DNA of 64,000 bases, taken from assembly GCA_030710605.1 (NCBI GenBank), contig CP092879.1:24811605-24875604 (forward strand), read 5' to 3'. The translations under genes were made by a program, and so were the position numbers. Origin of the DNA: Cordylochernes scorpioides (taxonomy: Eukaryota; Arthropoda; Arachnida; Pseudoscorpiones; Chernetidae). Numbering within the stretch: the first letter of the stretch is position 1; each line of letters begins with the position of its first letter. Shown here piece after piece: positions 1 through 10,639 of this stretch. The notes under the pieces are model-generated. The model saw nothing but the letters and a program-made list of their open reading frames with translations. It was not told where the DNA came from and made no database searches.

Positions 1-375
1 AAATATATATAAGGCCATAGCAATAAAAAATCCTATTTCAATATAAAGCGCTATGTCCAACTAGGGACATTTGCGCTGTCATACATGTATGCCTTTACAT
101 TTGTCTCTCTCTCTATTCATATCTATACAATAATTAGGCCGCGAATAGAATAGTCATATGATATTAACAATGTGAAAGAGAGAAAAATAAACCGAAAAGA
201 AAAAGAACTGTATACAAAAGAAAGAAGTGTCTGGCAATATGTACAATCAGCATAATATAAATTATCAGTTTCTTAAAAAATATTTGTTGAAATATAATTT
301 AACATATATGTACAAAAGGTATTGTATTTAATATATATTTCTTTACTGGAAATAAAATCCTTGGATCTGTTACTA
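1..375 (+). repeat. Dispersed repeat R1, copy 1
   Basis: AT-rich non-coding repeat. It shares the landmarks 'AAAGCGCTATGTC', 'CATACATGTATGCC' and 'TAATTTAGGCC'-like words with 32396-32570 (same strand) and, more extensively, with 39260-39600 (opposite strand). No coding capacity or terminal structure is visible, so the class is unknown. It may be cut by the window edge. Confidence 0.6.
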
Positions 376-835
376 TCAAATTATTGTCGATTCTATAGTC
401 ATGAAAAATAGGACATTCTAGTATAATCTATGGAATTCACAGTAGTATTCAAACGGAATATTTGTGAGTGTACTTTTTATGTAGTTTTAAAAGGATCATT
501 TGAAAAAAATAAAAGCTAAATATGCTTGAAAGACCGTGAAAAGTGGTCCAACGTGAATAGTAAAAAGTTGAGCATTTTCTAACTCTTCGAAAAATCTTTC
601 TAATATTAGAATTCTATTATTAAAATTAAACTCCGAAATGTTGTTTAAAAGCATTGCTTTCAAGAATCTCATTTTGAAGGTCATAGACTAGGCCTATATT
701 TTATTATTAGAATAATAAAACTGCTTCCAAAAAGTATTTCTTTACTTTCTGTTTTTAGTTTCTTTTTAACAAAATATATTTTTTCATATCTCATGAAACC
801 TGAAGAACTCAAGGAATTTTAAATGTTTTTAATAT
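376..835. other. AT-rich non-coding DNA
   Basis: No gene, RNA or repeat structure recognised. Short open frames here look random. Confidence 0.5.
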
Positions 836-1005
836 TGCCGGTCGTCTTTTTTTAAGAAGACAGGTGAATTTGTTCACACTTGCTTATCTCGTGTCTTCAA
901 TAAAAGTCACTGTGCATCAAAAATCTTACAGAGTCATTGTCTATCCCGATATACATGCTAAATGGTACAACTTCCTTATGTTTTGTCCATGAGTGTATAT
1001 ATAAT
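836..1005 (+). repeat. Dispersed repeat R2, copy 1
   Basis: Shares the ordered words 'GTTCACACTT', 'TATCTCGTGT', 'CTTCAATAAA' and 'TTTTGTCCAT' with 55975-56165. Non-coding and moderately diverged. The unit ends are not defined. Confidence 0.55.
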
Positions 1006-1062
1006 ATTACTACCTTTTAATAATGCTGTAGCGTAGAATTTGAGTCTTTATATCTTAAGATG

Positions 1063-1258
1063 AAAAAACAATAGAAAAAATAAGAAATAAAAAGGTCAGG
1101 TGCTGTTATTAAAAATAAAAAAGGCATATCCTGACCAGGAGCACATGTGGTTTTCAGAAGGCAGAGCGCCATCAGGTTGATTTCTGTTCCACCAGATGGC
1201 GCTCTGCCTTCTAAAAAGCACATTTGCTCGTGGTCAGGATTTGCCTTTTTTATTTTTA
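1063..1258 (+). mobile_element. Palindromic element, hammerhead family 1, ribozyme-less copy
   Basis: A 196-bp foldback insertion. The left arm carries the family landmarks (GAGCACATGTG, GGCAGAGCGCCAT) and the right arm their inverse, as in the hammerhead-bearing copies at 18.4 and 40.5-41.4 kb. It is flanked by a 13-bp direct repeat ATATCTTAAGATG (1050-1062 and 1259-1271), read as a target-site duplication. The right arm stops at 'TATTTTTAAT' while the left arm extends further, so the palindrome is asymmetric. The central ribozyme segment is missing. Confidence 0.7.
1189..1202 (+). promoter_or_regulatory. CTCF-consensus-like motif
   Basis: CCACCAGATGGCGC matches the published CTCF core CCASYAGRKGGCRS at every position. 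It lies within the family 1 palindrome. Motif match only; binding is inference. Confidence 0.4.
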
Positions 1259-1542
1259 ATATCTTAAGATGTCAAAGTATTTATTGATGTGTGTGTGACG
1301 ACACCGCGACTAGTCGACAATTATCAACAAATCAACCAAACTATCTACAGCTAGAGAATATCGAGCAAGCAAGCTAGGGAACGTTTATGATGATTTACAA
1401 ATATAAAATAATAAATCTGTTCCAAATATTTTCATTTTGAATCATTTAAATAAATAATAACATATAAATTATTTTTTCGCCACAATATATACGTATTTTA
1501 TTTGGGTGAATATTAGCATTAAAATCTATCATGTTGTTCCAG

Positions 1543-1733
1543 GAAGTACCTTAAATTATTTGAGCATTGATGACGCCGATAACCTCAGTCTGCCTTATGA
1601 CATATTCTCCATAATGCATTATAGAGGAGACGAATTCCTTTCAGATTTCATCGAGGACAGATATGCAAGGACTCTTGAAGCCAAAGATCCAATATACAAG
1701 AACTTATTATTGGGAGGAGAAATGTTTTCTCGG
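1543..1733 (+). CDS. Astacin-type metalloprotease exon (partial gene)
   Basis: Putative internal exon of an astacin (peptidase M12A) zinc endopeptidase, a family of secreted or membrane proteases. The translation contains LPYDIFSIMHY, which fits the astacin PYDYxSIMHY block (the Met-turn), followed by ARTLEAKDP, which fits the conserved TI/L-E-x-K-D-P segment. The upstream exon with the HExxHxxGxxH zinc site is not visible. The exon is bounded by TTGTTCCAG (acceptor AG at 1541-1542) and CTCGG/GTAAAT (donor GT at 1734-1735), ending in phase 0. The glycine-rich stretch after KDP is divergent. I see no neighbouring astacin exons within several kb, so this may be one exon of a gene with long introns or an isolated fragment. 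Confidence 0.6.
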
Positions 1734-1735
1734 GT

Positions 1736-3595
1736 AAATATAATATTCTTTTTTTTTTTTTGAAACTCCATTTCCAATATTTGTGGTAATCATCTTTGTT
1801 TATAAGCCTCAAAGCAAAAAATAAAGAGATATAAAACTATAAGTAATACATGTACCAACAGGGCACCTCTCTTTTCAAAAGGGCATTAAACCAATTCATC
1901 GATGTTTACGAAAAAGTGTTGATAAAAATATTCCTCAACACTAGCTCTGACAAACTCAGACAAAAATAATCCGTAAAACCATAGTTTTGGTTTATGGCTC
2001 TCATCAGTACAGGAACGGCTTCGAATTTATAACATTCTAAGAGAAGAGTTAAGAGATATGTCGAGAATATTGTTCAAAAAGATATTTACGCTGGTGATGT
2101 GGTAGAGCAAATTTTCAGATTTGAACGTTGCGGTACATTCTTTATTTCCATGTTTTCTGTACAGAATTGTTAAGCAAAATTACATCGTTTCACGCTCTAA
2201 GGAATAATGTTATGTATGCAAAAATCACTTTTCATATGAAATATATAAAAGGTGTATTTGTGTTAGATTCAGCTGATTTCGTAACTAATTTACACTCCCG
2301 TAAGATTGTAGGGAATTGTAGACGCTCATGTACTGAAGCAACCTTAGCACGAAACAATATTATATAGGTTATCAGCTCTGATAGAATTGTTCTAAGCAGG
2401 CGCGTTTTGTGTGAATCTAAAGTTTTTTGTTCAAATCTCGGTTGATTTGTAGAAATATTACTTACTAGGTTTCATGGCCGGCATTCACAATTTATAAGAT
2501 ATCTTGGCTAGAAATATTTTTATTTTATTGATATATCGGGAGAGAGAAAGAAATTATCCTCTTGAAGATGTTGAAATTTAAACATCATAAACGAACCTTA
2601 ATCCTGTCTGCCAAATGTTTCACTAAATTTATCCTGAAGACATATGATTTAAGTAGAAACGAGGAAGATTTGAAAAATTCTTCTGACCAAAATGTGCAAT
2701 TTTCTCTAATGTAATAGCTCCTAAATTAGTTGAAAATTGAAAATAATGATGACGCACTCACAAAATGTTCAGATACACAATGTAAAAATAGGCTATATTG
2801 TACGTCTATATATGTATAATTGAGTTCTAAAAGATTTACTTGATACTTTTTTATATACTTTATTTAGACTTTTATATTATTATTTTTTAGTTAAATAACG
2901 GTTCGTTGTGTATCATCGTAATAAAAAAAAATTTCAGATAACTCGTTTATAAGAAAATAAAAAATCTATGTTTGCAGACTGACCTGAGAGGAATTATGAA
3001 AATGTATCCTTGCAGAAGAAAATAAAATGGAAAAAAAAATAAAAAAATGTTTGGAAACAAATCTTCGAAATTTTTGTAAATAATAATTAATAATAATCCT
3101 TATACTTTACATATATATTCACATGTATTAAAATATTCTAACTAAAACAATTCTGAAAAATTCTAATATATATGTTTAAAAATACTATTAAAAATTAGAA
3201 AAAAGGTCAGTTGTTGATGTTAAAAAACGAAATAGCCATGTTTGGTTAAAATAATTTTTATTATTGTTATTTTATTCTTATCCTTCATTGTTATTATGCT
3301 TTATTAATTTGTGAATATATTAATTGATTAATAGTTCAATGTTTGTTTATTTTTTCTTAATTCGGCAAGAGTGTGTTGTTAATAATTTTGTTTTGTGAAG
3401 TAAATTAAAAATCGTATTCAGTGGTGCGTATGAAAAATTAATAATTTTTTGTTTTGTTGTTTGTAGTAAATTAAAAATTACAAACTCTAATTCAAGTCAA
3501 GTCTTTGTTTTATTCTAAAAGGTCGCCTGGAGAAGACGAACTCAAACTCAGCGAAACATTTTAACTTATAAGATTTGAGGTAAATATATGCGCGA
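1736..3595. other. AT-rich non-coding DNA
   Basis: No convincing exon or repeat structure. A 79-codon open frame at 2128-2367 has no recognisable features and is probably random. If the astacin exon belongs to a live gene, this would be intron. Confidence 0.5.
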
Positions 3596-3598
3596 ACA

Positions 3599-3650
3599 AG
3601 GAATATCCTGACCGATCAAATTAGCTTTTTAGATGACAAAGCGCCATGTG
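3599..3650 (-). repeat. Degenerate fragment of hammerhead family 1
   Basis: Retains 'ATATCCTGACC', 'CTTTTTAGATG' and 'AGCGCCAT' in the order seen at 1120-1170 and 40557-40605. No ribozyme core. Confidence 0.45.
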
Positions 3651-3906
3651 TTTACACAAGTATATGTGTGTAAAACAATAATGAAATAGGATTTTTGTGT
3701 AGTGTTGTTACAGGTTATTCTTTGTTCTATTTCTTATAATTTAATAAAAGTAATGTTTAATTAAAAAAAACAATATATTTTCTGGGAATAAGTTTCATTA
3801 AAAATTCTAAGTAAATTAAACAATTATTCATAATGATTCTTGTTTGTCAGAGATGTGGTTGGGAATAAATTTGAGACACAAAAAGGAATAAAGCCAAATT
3901 TATATA

Positions 3907-3912
3907 TTTATT
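3907..3912 (-). promoter_or_regulatory. Poly(A) signal AATAAA
   Basis: AATAAA on the minus strand, about 85 nt downstream of the stop of the exon at 3998-4349. Its position fits that transcript. Confidence 0.45.
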
Positions 3913-3997
3913 TCTACATTCATATGTTATTTTCAGTAGTGTGTTTGCTATTGAACAGCTCTATAAAACGGCAGTAAGGAATAAATGGAAGATACTC

Positions 3998-4349
3998 TCA
4001 AGGTGATGATTTCGGGTCGGTGAATAGGATGAGGAACGAAGTCTTGGTGATGTCTTCCATTCGGCCGTTACTCTCAGTGCGGTTGTTAGACTTCTCCTGA
4101 AGAGGGGCAGGCGTAGAGATGTTCTGGGATGGTATGTTCTGGATACCAGAGTTCTGTAGAAACACCGGATAGGCTTGAATCTGTACTGGCTTGTTGTCTA
4201 CTGGAGCTTGCTGGACCAGGATGAGACTTGGAGGTGCGATTCTGGTCTGGGGACGACCGAGTCCTGGCTCCTGGCTCTCAAGGACGATGACCTGTGGTTC
4301 AGGCTTGCGATAGGTCCCAACTTCTTCTACCTGCTGAACACCGAACACC
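3998..4349 (-). CDS. Terminal exon of a putative secreted Pro/Gln-rich protein
   Basis: Open frame of 116 codons to a stop at 3998, much richer in GC than its surroundings. The product is rich in Pro, Gln, Ser and Asn, low in complexity and without a known domain. The frame opens right after a minus-strand acceptor (AATAGTTAG), and its first codon is GTG, so it is an exon and not a start. An AATAAA lies just downstream. The exon 6020-6109 on the same strand ends in phase 0 and this one begins in phase 0, so the two can be joined into one signal-peptide-bearing protein. A cuticle or other extracellular role is possible but is inference. The function is not recognised. Confidence 0.5.
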
Positions 4350-4407
4350 TAACTATTATAGGATCTCCCTTTATCTTAAATCACGCGCTTTCTTGAGTTC
4401 ACAATCC

Positions 4408-4506
4408 AATGAAATAATCCCTTGTATCAATATTGTGAAAATATCAGGTTTCAAGGATAGGTTTCCAGGGTAAAGAAACATCCCCGGAATCCTGATATTT
4501 TCACAC
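4408..4506. repeat. Short palindromic repeat (shared end with 17.6 kb)
   Basis: Inverted arms 'GTGAAAATATCAGG' and 'CCTGATATTTTCAC' with a ~45-nt loop. The left flank 'TGAAATAATCCCTTGTATC' recurs at 17619 beside a larger palindrome. Non-autonomous foldback element; class unknown. Confidence 0.5.
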
Positions 4507-4509
4507 ACA

Positions 4510-5123
4510 CCTTAAAAACCTCTTTCCTCCGTTTAGTATTATTAAGTGTTCAAGGTTATTTTTTTTAAACATGGAAACTTTCTCCTTGGATTATAAATAC
4601 TATAGAATAAAGCGTTAGGAGAAAATAATTTTTAATAATCAACTACCCAAGGTTATTTTATCTATAAAAGATAGTACAAACTATTATTAAAATTGATTGA
4701 GAAATGAAACCATTTTTGTTTTCAACGAAGTATATCTCGTTATTAAAGTTTCATTTTGTACAAAATTTTGGTTAAGTGGCTATTTTTGTTTTGTTGTTGT
4801 TATAGTGTGCTCTACAGTATAAATAATAGCATACTCAAATAGCTTAAAAATGAATAATAAAATATCAGGGTATTAACAAAGGTAAATAGATTCTCTCATC
4901 TAAGAAGCCTGATATATCTTTATATTATTTTTGATATTTATTTTTCTTACGATATATGTTATTAATATTATCTTTGCAGCCTTATATACTGCACAACGAT
5001 ATTTATTCTATATAAAGATTTACCACTGATGAAACAAGCCCTCTCAGATAAATCAGATAATTTATATATCAATTGAAATTTTAATTGTAATGTAATAACT
5101 GTTAAATGGTGTAATATATTTTG
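4510..5123. other. AT-rich non-coding DNA
   Basis: Nothing recognised. If the two minus-strand exons form one gene, this is part of its intron. Confidence 0.45.

Positions 5124-5151
<28 letters not shown>
5124..5151. repeat. TA dinucleotide microsatellite
   Basis: About 14 uninterrupted TA units. It creates spurious Ile-Tyr repeats in the reading frames. Confidence 0.9.
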
Positions 5152-5154
<3 letters not shown>

Positions 5155-5300
5155 CTCTCTATCGGCCGTACGGCAACGCGCATGGTGAGTTCCGCGTTTT
5201 GGGGCGTTGGAGATAGAGAGGATGGTTGTTTCCAATCGGTTTTGGCGGATGGCCATATGACGAGGAGCAGGGTTATGATACTTCCATCAAGTACATAAAA
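5155..5300 (-). other. GC-rich island, possible exon
   Basis: Base composition stands out from the AT-rich flanks. One minus-strand frame reads a hydrophobic run (IITLLLVIWPSA) followed by a Ser/Pro-rich stretch, like a signal peptide, but no in-frame ATG or clean acceptor precedes it. Coding status unproven. Confidence 0.25.
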
Positions 5301-5394
5301 CGAACGTCATCTATCCACAGATGATGGCTTAAAAGAAGAAAAGCATTCTATTAAATTTAATACAATGGCCAATCATGTAATTTTTTTTTTATTA

Positions 5395-5616
5395 TAAACG
5401 GCGTCGGTGATGCAAATTCTTCTCAGAAAATTCAGAATTGGGATGAAATCGTTGCGAACAAGTTGATCAACTTTGAGCAGAGGAAAACGAAAAAAGCATT
5501 CTCCTTTTTTGATGAAGAAGCGCCGACCTCTTCCTGAGCTATCTCGCCAAGCCACCACCAACTGGAACAGGACTGCAATTCGCCAGCCATCGCGTCCCAG
5601 AATAAATATTAAGCAG
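5395..5616 (+). other. GC-richer island with possible exon and donor site
   Basis: Open on both strands. A plus-strand frame reads NSSQKIQNWDEIVANKL and runs to a stop near 5538. A second plus frame then runs to a strong donor AAGCAG/GTAAGG at 5616/5617. The minus strand has a 90-codon frame (5373-5645) without features. I cannot choose between strands. It may be an exon remnant or a captured sequence within the intron of the minus-strand gene. Confidence 0.25.
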
Positions 5617-5619
5617 GTA

Positions 5620-6015
5620 AGGGTATTGTCGCTCACTCTATTCATTTGAACATTTTAAAGGTCAAATCTCTCGTAATTCAAATTTCTTTTATACGGATAT
5701 TTCATTTTTAAATTTATTCGTTTTTATATACAAAAATATCTCTCAATCCTTTAAAATGCTTTATTTTGAGTATGTATTGAGTTAAAGATGTGAATACGAT
5801 CAGAAATATAAAATCTAAAACTCTTGTATAACTGATACTAATTCTAATATAAATAAAAAACGTTTAAAATAAAAATCACATTTTCCTACGCCTCGGTATA
5901 CATCAATTAATAAATATTTAAACCACTAAAATAACAAATTACGAAATCTATTCAAAATAAGGTATTAATGAAATAAGCTATGAGGTACAAGCAGAGCTAG
6001 GTAGGGGATTGATAC
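5620..6015. other. AT-rich non-coding DNA
   Basis: Nothing recognised. Consistent with intron sequence just downstream of the donor at 6019. Confidence 0.4.
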
Positions 6016-6019
6016 GTAC

Positions 6020-6109
6020 CGGGGTAACCCTGGGGACGACATATCTCGAACCAGCAGGGTAGCCCATGGACCAAGTGCCCGTAGCTGTGGCAACTAGGAT
6101 AGTCAGAAC
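6020..6109 (-). CDS. Signal-peptide exon of a putative secreted protein
   Basis: A 90-bp open segment on the minus strand bounded by an acceptor (TGTGTGTAG, AG at 6110-6111) and a donor (CCG/GTACGT, from 6019 down). It reads VLTILVATATGTWSMGYPAG and 10 further residues: a hydrophobic core, a small-residue cleavage-like region, then a polar stretch. This is typical of the second exon of small secreted arthropod proteins whose ATG lies in a tiny first exon. That first exon was not found: a donor-like GTAAGT lies upstream near 6140-6147, but no in-phase ATG precedes it. It joins in phase 0 to the exon at 3998-4349 across a ~1.7-kb intron. Confidence 0.45.
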
Positions 6110-6334
6110 CTACACACAGATCCTGGTACTTACTGTCAAGGATTGGAACAATTTACTTTCATAATCATTTTTTGGTCATGCTATCACTGTAAATAACACT
6201 GTAGTCACAAGGAAATGTTGGCCGATTTCATTGGAATATGTGGTTCAACCAAAAATATTTTCTCAATAATACAAAATGCGCCTTTGGCATTATTGAATAT
6301 TCAATAAATTAATCTCTTGTTTCTCTCAAATTAC

Positions 6335-8030
6335 ACTGTTCAACAACATTTTTGCCCAAGAGAACCTGATGGTGTTTCTAGTGTAACTTTTCATGCTGAC
6401 CTCAAATATCTAATCAGATATTTTCCATCACCCATGGTTTTTGCGTGACAGCCTTTTTTTGGTATTGGGATAAATACAGCAAAAAAGGCAAAAAAATATT
6501 ACGTAAGCATTTTTGCATAAACCTTATTACATTACACTGGTTTATCAAAAATTATTTTTCTTTGTCCCAAAAGAAACAGCATCTTATATAAATTTAATTC
6601 TTTGTGCTGATTACAAATATACCATTAGTGTTTTTCTATCACACAAGATTTTTGAGATACACCTACTTGAAATTTGGAAATGTTTTTAATATATAGGCCT
6701 ATATGAACGAAATATATTTATTTTATTGAAAGGTAGTTTTCTTCTATACTTTGCTTGTGGTACATCCCTCTTGAGTTTCCAGCAGTAGTCAGCAAGCATC
6801 CCGGGACTCCATTTACCTTGGTACCGCTTCTCCAAGCTTGATATATCTTGATTAAACCTCTCACCATGCTCATCACTGACTGCACCAAGATTGTCTGGAA
6901 AGAAATCCAGATGTGAATGCAGGAAATGTTTCTTGAGAGACATGTTACATCCCAGTGCCTTGTAGGAAAGCAACAGATCATTAACTATGTCTCGGTAATT
7001 TTCAACCTTGACACTTCCTAAGAAGTTCTTGCAAACGTTTCTAAAGGAATTCTATGTTGCTGCTTCAACTTCATTCAAAATATTTTGAAAATTTCCATCC
7101 TGCAGAAATTCTCGAATCTGAGATCCAACGAAAATGCCTTCTTTAATTTTCGCATCACTTATGCTAAAACATTTTTGTTTTAAGTAGGCAAATCCACTGG
7201 TATTTCGATCCATTGCCTTGACAAAGTTCTTCATTAATCCCAGTTTAATATGTAATGGTGGTAAGTAATTTTTTTCTGAAACGCGATCAGGGGAGGATTT
7301 ATAATATTTTTATGTCCTGAAGTAAAGATATCTCGGTTTGGCCATCTTTTTTTAATGTAATGCCTTTCCCTATCTCTGCCATCCCACTCAAACAGAAAAC
7401 AACAAAATTTGTATATTCAAGCTGTAATCCACGGAAGAGAGCAATGACTTTCAAATCGCTGCATATTTTCCAACCGTATCTTTCATATTCTATATTTTTC
7501 AAAAGCAGTCTCATGTTTTCGTAAGTCTCTTTCATGTTAGATGCATGTGTTATTGGCACTGATGGGAACTTATTTCCGTTGTGAAGGAGAACAGATTTCA
7601 AACTAATTTTTGAAGAATCAACGAATAAACGCCACTCTTCTGTATCATGGTCATGACCAAGCGCTTCTATTAGACAAACAACATCATTGCAATATACTAA
7701 ATCATTCTCTTGTGAAAAAAAGTCTTAAAATTCACCTTGACGCTTGCGAAAAAAGCATACTTTTGTGCCTTTATGCCGCAGATTCCAGCCTTTTAACCTA
7801 GAGCCTAAAGGTTAATGTAATGATGTTTACGTAAAAAATGCTTACGTAAAATTTTCTGCATTATTACTGTATATACCAATTTATAGAAAAATGGTTATCC
7901 CGCAAGAACTATGGGTGATGAAAAACTTCTGATTTCATTTTTGAATTCAGCATGAAAAGTTGCATTAGAATCAACATCAGGTTTTTTCCGGCAAAAATAA
8001 GTCTTTTTTTGTAGACCTGTGTTATATATA
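6335..8030 (-). mobile_element. Long-TIR DNA-transposon-like element
   Basis: About 200 bp at 6335-6537 recurs inverted at about 7813-8025. Shared ordered words include TTTTTGCC, AACCTGATG, CTTTTCATGCTGA, ATCACCCAT, ATTACGTAAGCATTTT and TTACATTA. The arms are imperfect (an old insertion) and bracket the broken gene at 6686-7805. Long inverted termini around a single gene are the layout of a cut-and-paste transposon. Exact ends and target duplication are not resolved. Confidence 0.6.
6686..7805 (-). pseudogene. Broken gene of a multicopy arthropod family of unknown function
   Basis: Minus-strand translation in three frames gives blocks I recognise from a large family of uncharacterised arthropod proteins: an N-terminal RLKGWN block, EEWRLFVDSS, LKSVLLHNGNKFPSVP, an ECWD-like Cys block, LPPLHIKLGLMKNFVKAMDR, then HSHLDFFPDNLGAVSDEHGE with ERF, YQGKW and MLADYCW. 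The copy is inactivated: there is a stop near 7730, frame changes near 7415 and in a T-run near 7268-7276, and a TAG at 7049-7051. The C-terminal end is intact to 6686. The family's biochemical role is unknown to me. Its place between long inverted repeats suggests it is the gene of a DNA transposon, but that is inference. Confidence 0.7.
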
Positions 8031-9129
8031 AAATCAGCATAGGTCATACAGGAATGAGTTTATTTTGAAATTTCATTAATTATCTTTAACCTTTAGGATT
8101 AGTGGCCCTTCTATAAGCAAAAATTATTAACCTAAATAGTAAAACAAGCTGTTTTAATGGCATAATTCGCGAAATAACCTGAAAAAATTCTAAGATCTAT
8201 ACTTTTCAGTGTTTGTAGTTCTGGTTTTGTGAACTGTGGCTAATGTCTGACATCCCTTAAACGCGTTTCTGTTTTATCGTTAATTTTTGGATATGATCCT
8301 TTATTATGAGACATTGCCATTGGATTCAGGAAGAGTACTTTTAAACTTATTTTAATATTTTCTAAAAGAACTATCACAAGGTAATACATGCCATCTATAC
8401 ACAAGAAATATAGCAATCAATATGAATTTCTCTTTTTCAAAGTTAAGCAACCATCCAGTGTTCTTACTGCGATAAAAATATTGAGAGAATAATTCGCATC
8501 AGTAGTAAACTCTCAGTTATTTCGTCAGTTGAATAAAGAATATAGCATTGTTATGACTATTCTGCTTTTATATCCGGCTCTGTGAGGGAATTCATGATTA
8601 GGGTACTTAATAAGGGCAATAAAATATTTACAAATACTTGAATCAAGCATGGCTATTCAGTAGACAATATAAATTTATATATTTAGATATTTCAGCTGTA
8701 CTCAATGCTTACGCCCATAGTTTCAATAAATATCTCAATCAAGAATTTCGCTAGAGTGCTGGATGGACGAAAAGAATTGCCCAATATACTGTTTGTTAGT
8801 AGAATAAACTGGCGAATCCACATTAATAAGCCAGGCATTTCTGATATTTTACCTGCGCAACAAAGTCATAAGGAAGATTAAAATAAAAATTAGCTCTGAT
8901 AGTTTAATTTTTATATCAAGAGGTATGGCTATTACAGACGTATATGATTCCTTTTGTTATTAAACAATTTTCTACTTTCCTTATTGGAATGATGTATTAA
9001 TAGTTTCAATTTCTTATAAGAAATCCTGCACTAATGCATCATATTGTGACGAAGAAATAATTTATTAATTAAATTTAATTATTCAATGAAACTATTCAAC
9101 AGATTATATAAATATATATTAATCTTTTA
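8031..9129. other. AT-rich non-coding DNA
   Basis: No gene recognised. 8440-8500 vaguely resembles the palindromic MITE family of 35-36 kb (TTCTTACTGCGAT). Confidence 0.45.
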
Positions 9130-9300
9130 TGTAAAATAATTATCAAAATATCTCTTCGCTTGCTTGCTTAAGATTATCTAGCTGTAGATGGTTGAGTTCT
9201 TAATAATTGTAGACTAGTCGCCGTGACGTCATCAATAAATACTTTTACATCTTAGGATATTTCAAGGCTTGATTTCTACGCTACAATATTATATAAGAGC
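9130..9300 (-). repeat. Dispersed repeat R3, copy 2 (uninterrupted)
   Basis: Inverse of 1016-1420 without the palindromic insertion. It gives the pre-insertion sequence at the junction (one copy of an ATATCCTAAGATG word). Confidence 0.6.
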
Positions 9301-9424
9301 TATGAGTGTTCTTCAAGTTATTGAATATGCATAATTCGTACAAATATACACGAACCAATTTCAAAATACTTAATAAAGTATTAAACAAAAGGTTTCTTTA
9401 ACTATTTATTTATTTTTTGCTTAT

Positions 9425-9713
9425 CCCTAGTACACGTGGTACAGGCCATGGTAATCATGGTGGGTAGTTAGCGACTGCTTTTACCTAAGCGCACCACATG
9501 TCTACACATGTGAAAAGCAGTTCGACATTGCACTTATAAATGTGCCAGAGCCCCGTTTGGTTACTTGCAGTCGCTGGTGGGGTTGGTCTTTTGCAAGAAT
9601 CGGGAGCCATCGGAGCATTTTTTTAAAGCAGAATAAAAGTGTCCAATGCGGGAATCGAACCCGGGTCGTAGTGGTCGAAAACCAAACGGTTTAACCAGCC
9701 TTCCACCGACCCC
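9425..9713 (-). mobile_element. tRNA-derived SINE
   Basis: On the minus strand the first ~74 nt (9713-9640) look like a tRNA. They contain a canonical B box (GGTTCGATTCC) and end in CCCGCATTGGACAC, followed by T's. About 210 nt of unrelated body follows, with small internal inverted repeats (CACATGTGTAGACATGTG). The same tRNA-like head ends 31616-31691, so it is a repeat family and not a functional tRNA. Pol III-driven, mobilised in trans. Confidence 0.6.
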
Positions 9714-10635
9714 CAGCTTTATTAATATTCGCAACCTTCCGAGGTGAAATAATCTTCTACAAATCGAACATTTTTTGTCAACTTGAAAGCTTGCAATTAC
9801 TAATAAATTTGTGGAGAAACCTTTTTGTGGAATACTTGATTGAGTATTTTATAGCATATGTTGTGCAATATTCAACCGCAATGGAAGACAAACCTCACAA
9901 TTTCTCTATAAAAAACTCTATCTATAGTAATGAAGGTTCAGACATAGGTTATCGATGCTAACTGAGGTTTTAAAACTAATTACAATCACAATTCGCTATC
10001 CGGTATTTAAAATGTACAAATGCCATCGTTTAAACTTTTTTTTTTCGGTATAAGGGGAGGAGCGATAGAGCTGAGATAAAATTTAAAATTTTGTTTAGAA
10101 ACTAATATACTCACAAGAGTTCGAATTCAGCAATATATTTTTTTTTACCCTGCGGTACATGTCTATCTTAATTATAATAGTGATGATAAAGAGAAGAACA
10201 GTATGGCTCTTTCAAAATATTGGCATGCAAATAATCGTGAAGCGCGTGTTAAGATAATTAAATCAAACTATGAAAGCATCATACGAATTGACGATAAGTC
10301 AATATATCATTCAGATGTGATTATTTTTAATTTAAAAGTTAGTTTTAATGATCACTGAAAACACATTAGAGAATAAATATGTGAAGACGAGGCATTTTTT
10401 TTTAAATTAGGTTATCGTATATTATGTGAGGTTCAAAGCTAGTAATACGCTCTCTAAATAAAATAAACTTCACGTATTCATACCTTTATAATATCATGTC
10501 ACATTCTATAGTAATCCTGTTAGTGATAGGAAAAATATCGACGATATTGACACCTGAATCGCAGAAATGTAAACCTTGCATTTGTTACGGATACCTTATC
10601 AAAACTTCAATAAATTAAAAATCAAGCAAAAATAA
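9714..10635. other. AT-rich non-coding DNA
   Basis: No gene or repeat recognised. Confidence 0.5.
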
Positions 10636-10639
10636 ATTA

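Larger units (their letters stand above)
1016..1420 (+). repeat. Dispersed repeat R3, copy 1 (interrupted)
   Basis: Matches 9130-9300 on the opposite strand across 'GTAGCGTAGAA', 'GTATTTATTGATG', 'GCGACTAGT' and 'CTACAGCTAGA'. The copy is interrupted at 1063-1258 by a palindromic element. The 9 kb copy is uninterrupted and so serves as an empty-site allele. Confidence 0.6.

Noticed and set aside
9640-9713. Functional tRNA gene on the minus strand
   Set aside because: Only the B box and 3' end fit. The cloverleaf is poor, and the same head recurs at 31616-31691 with a SINE-type context.
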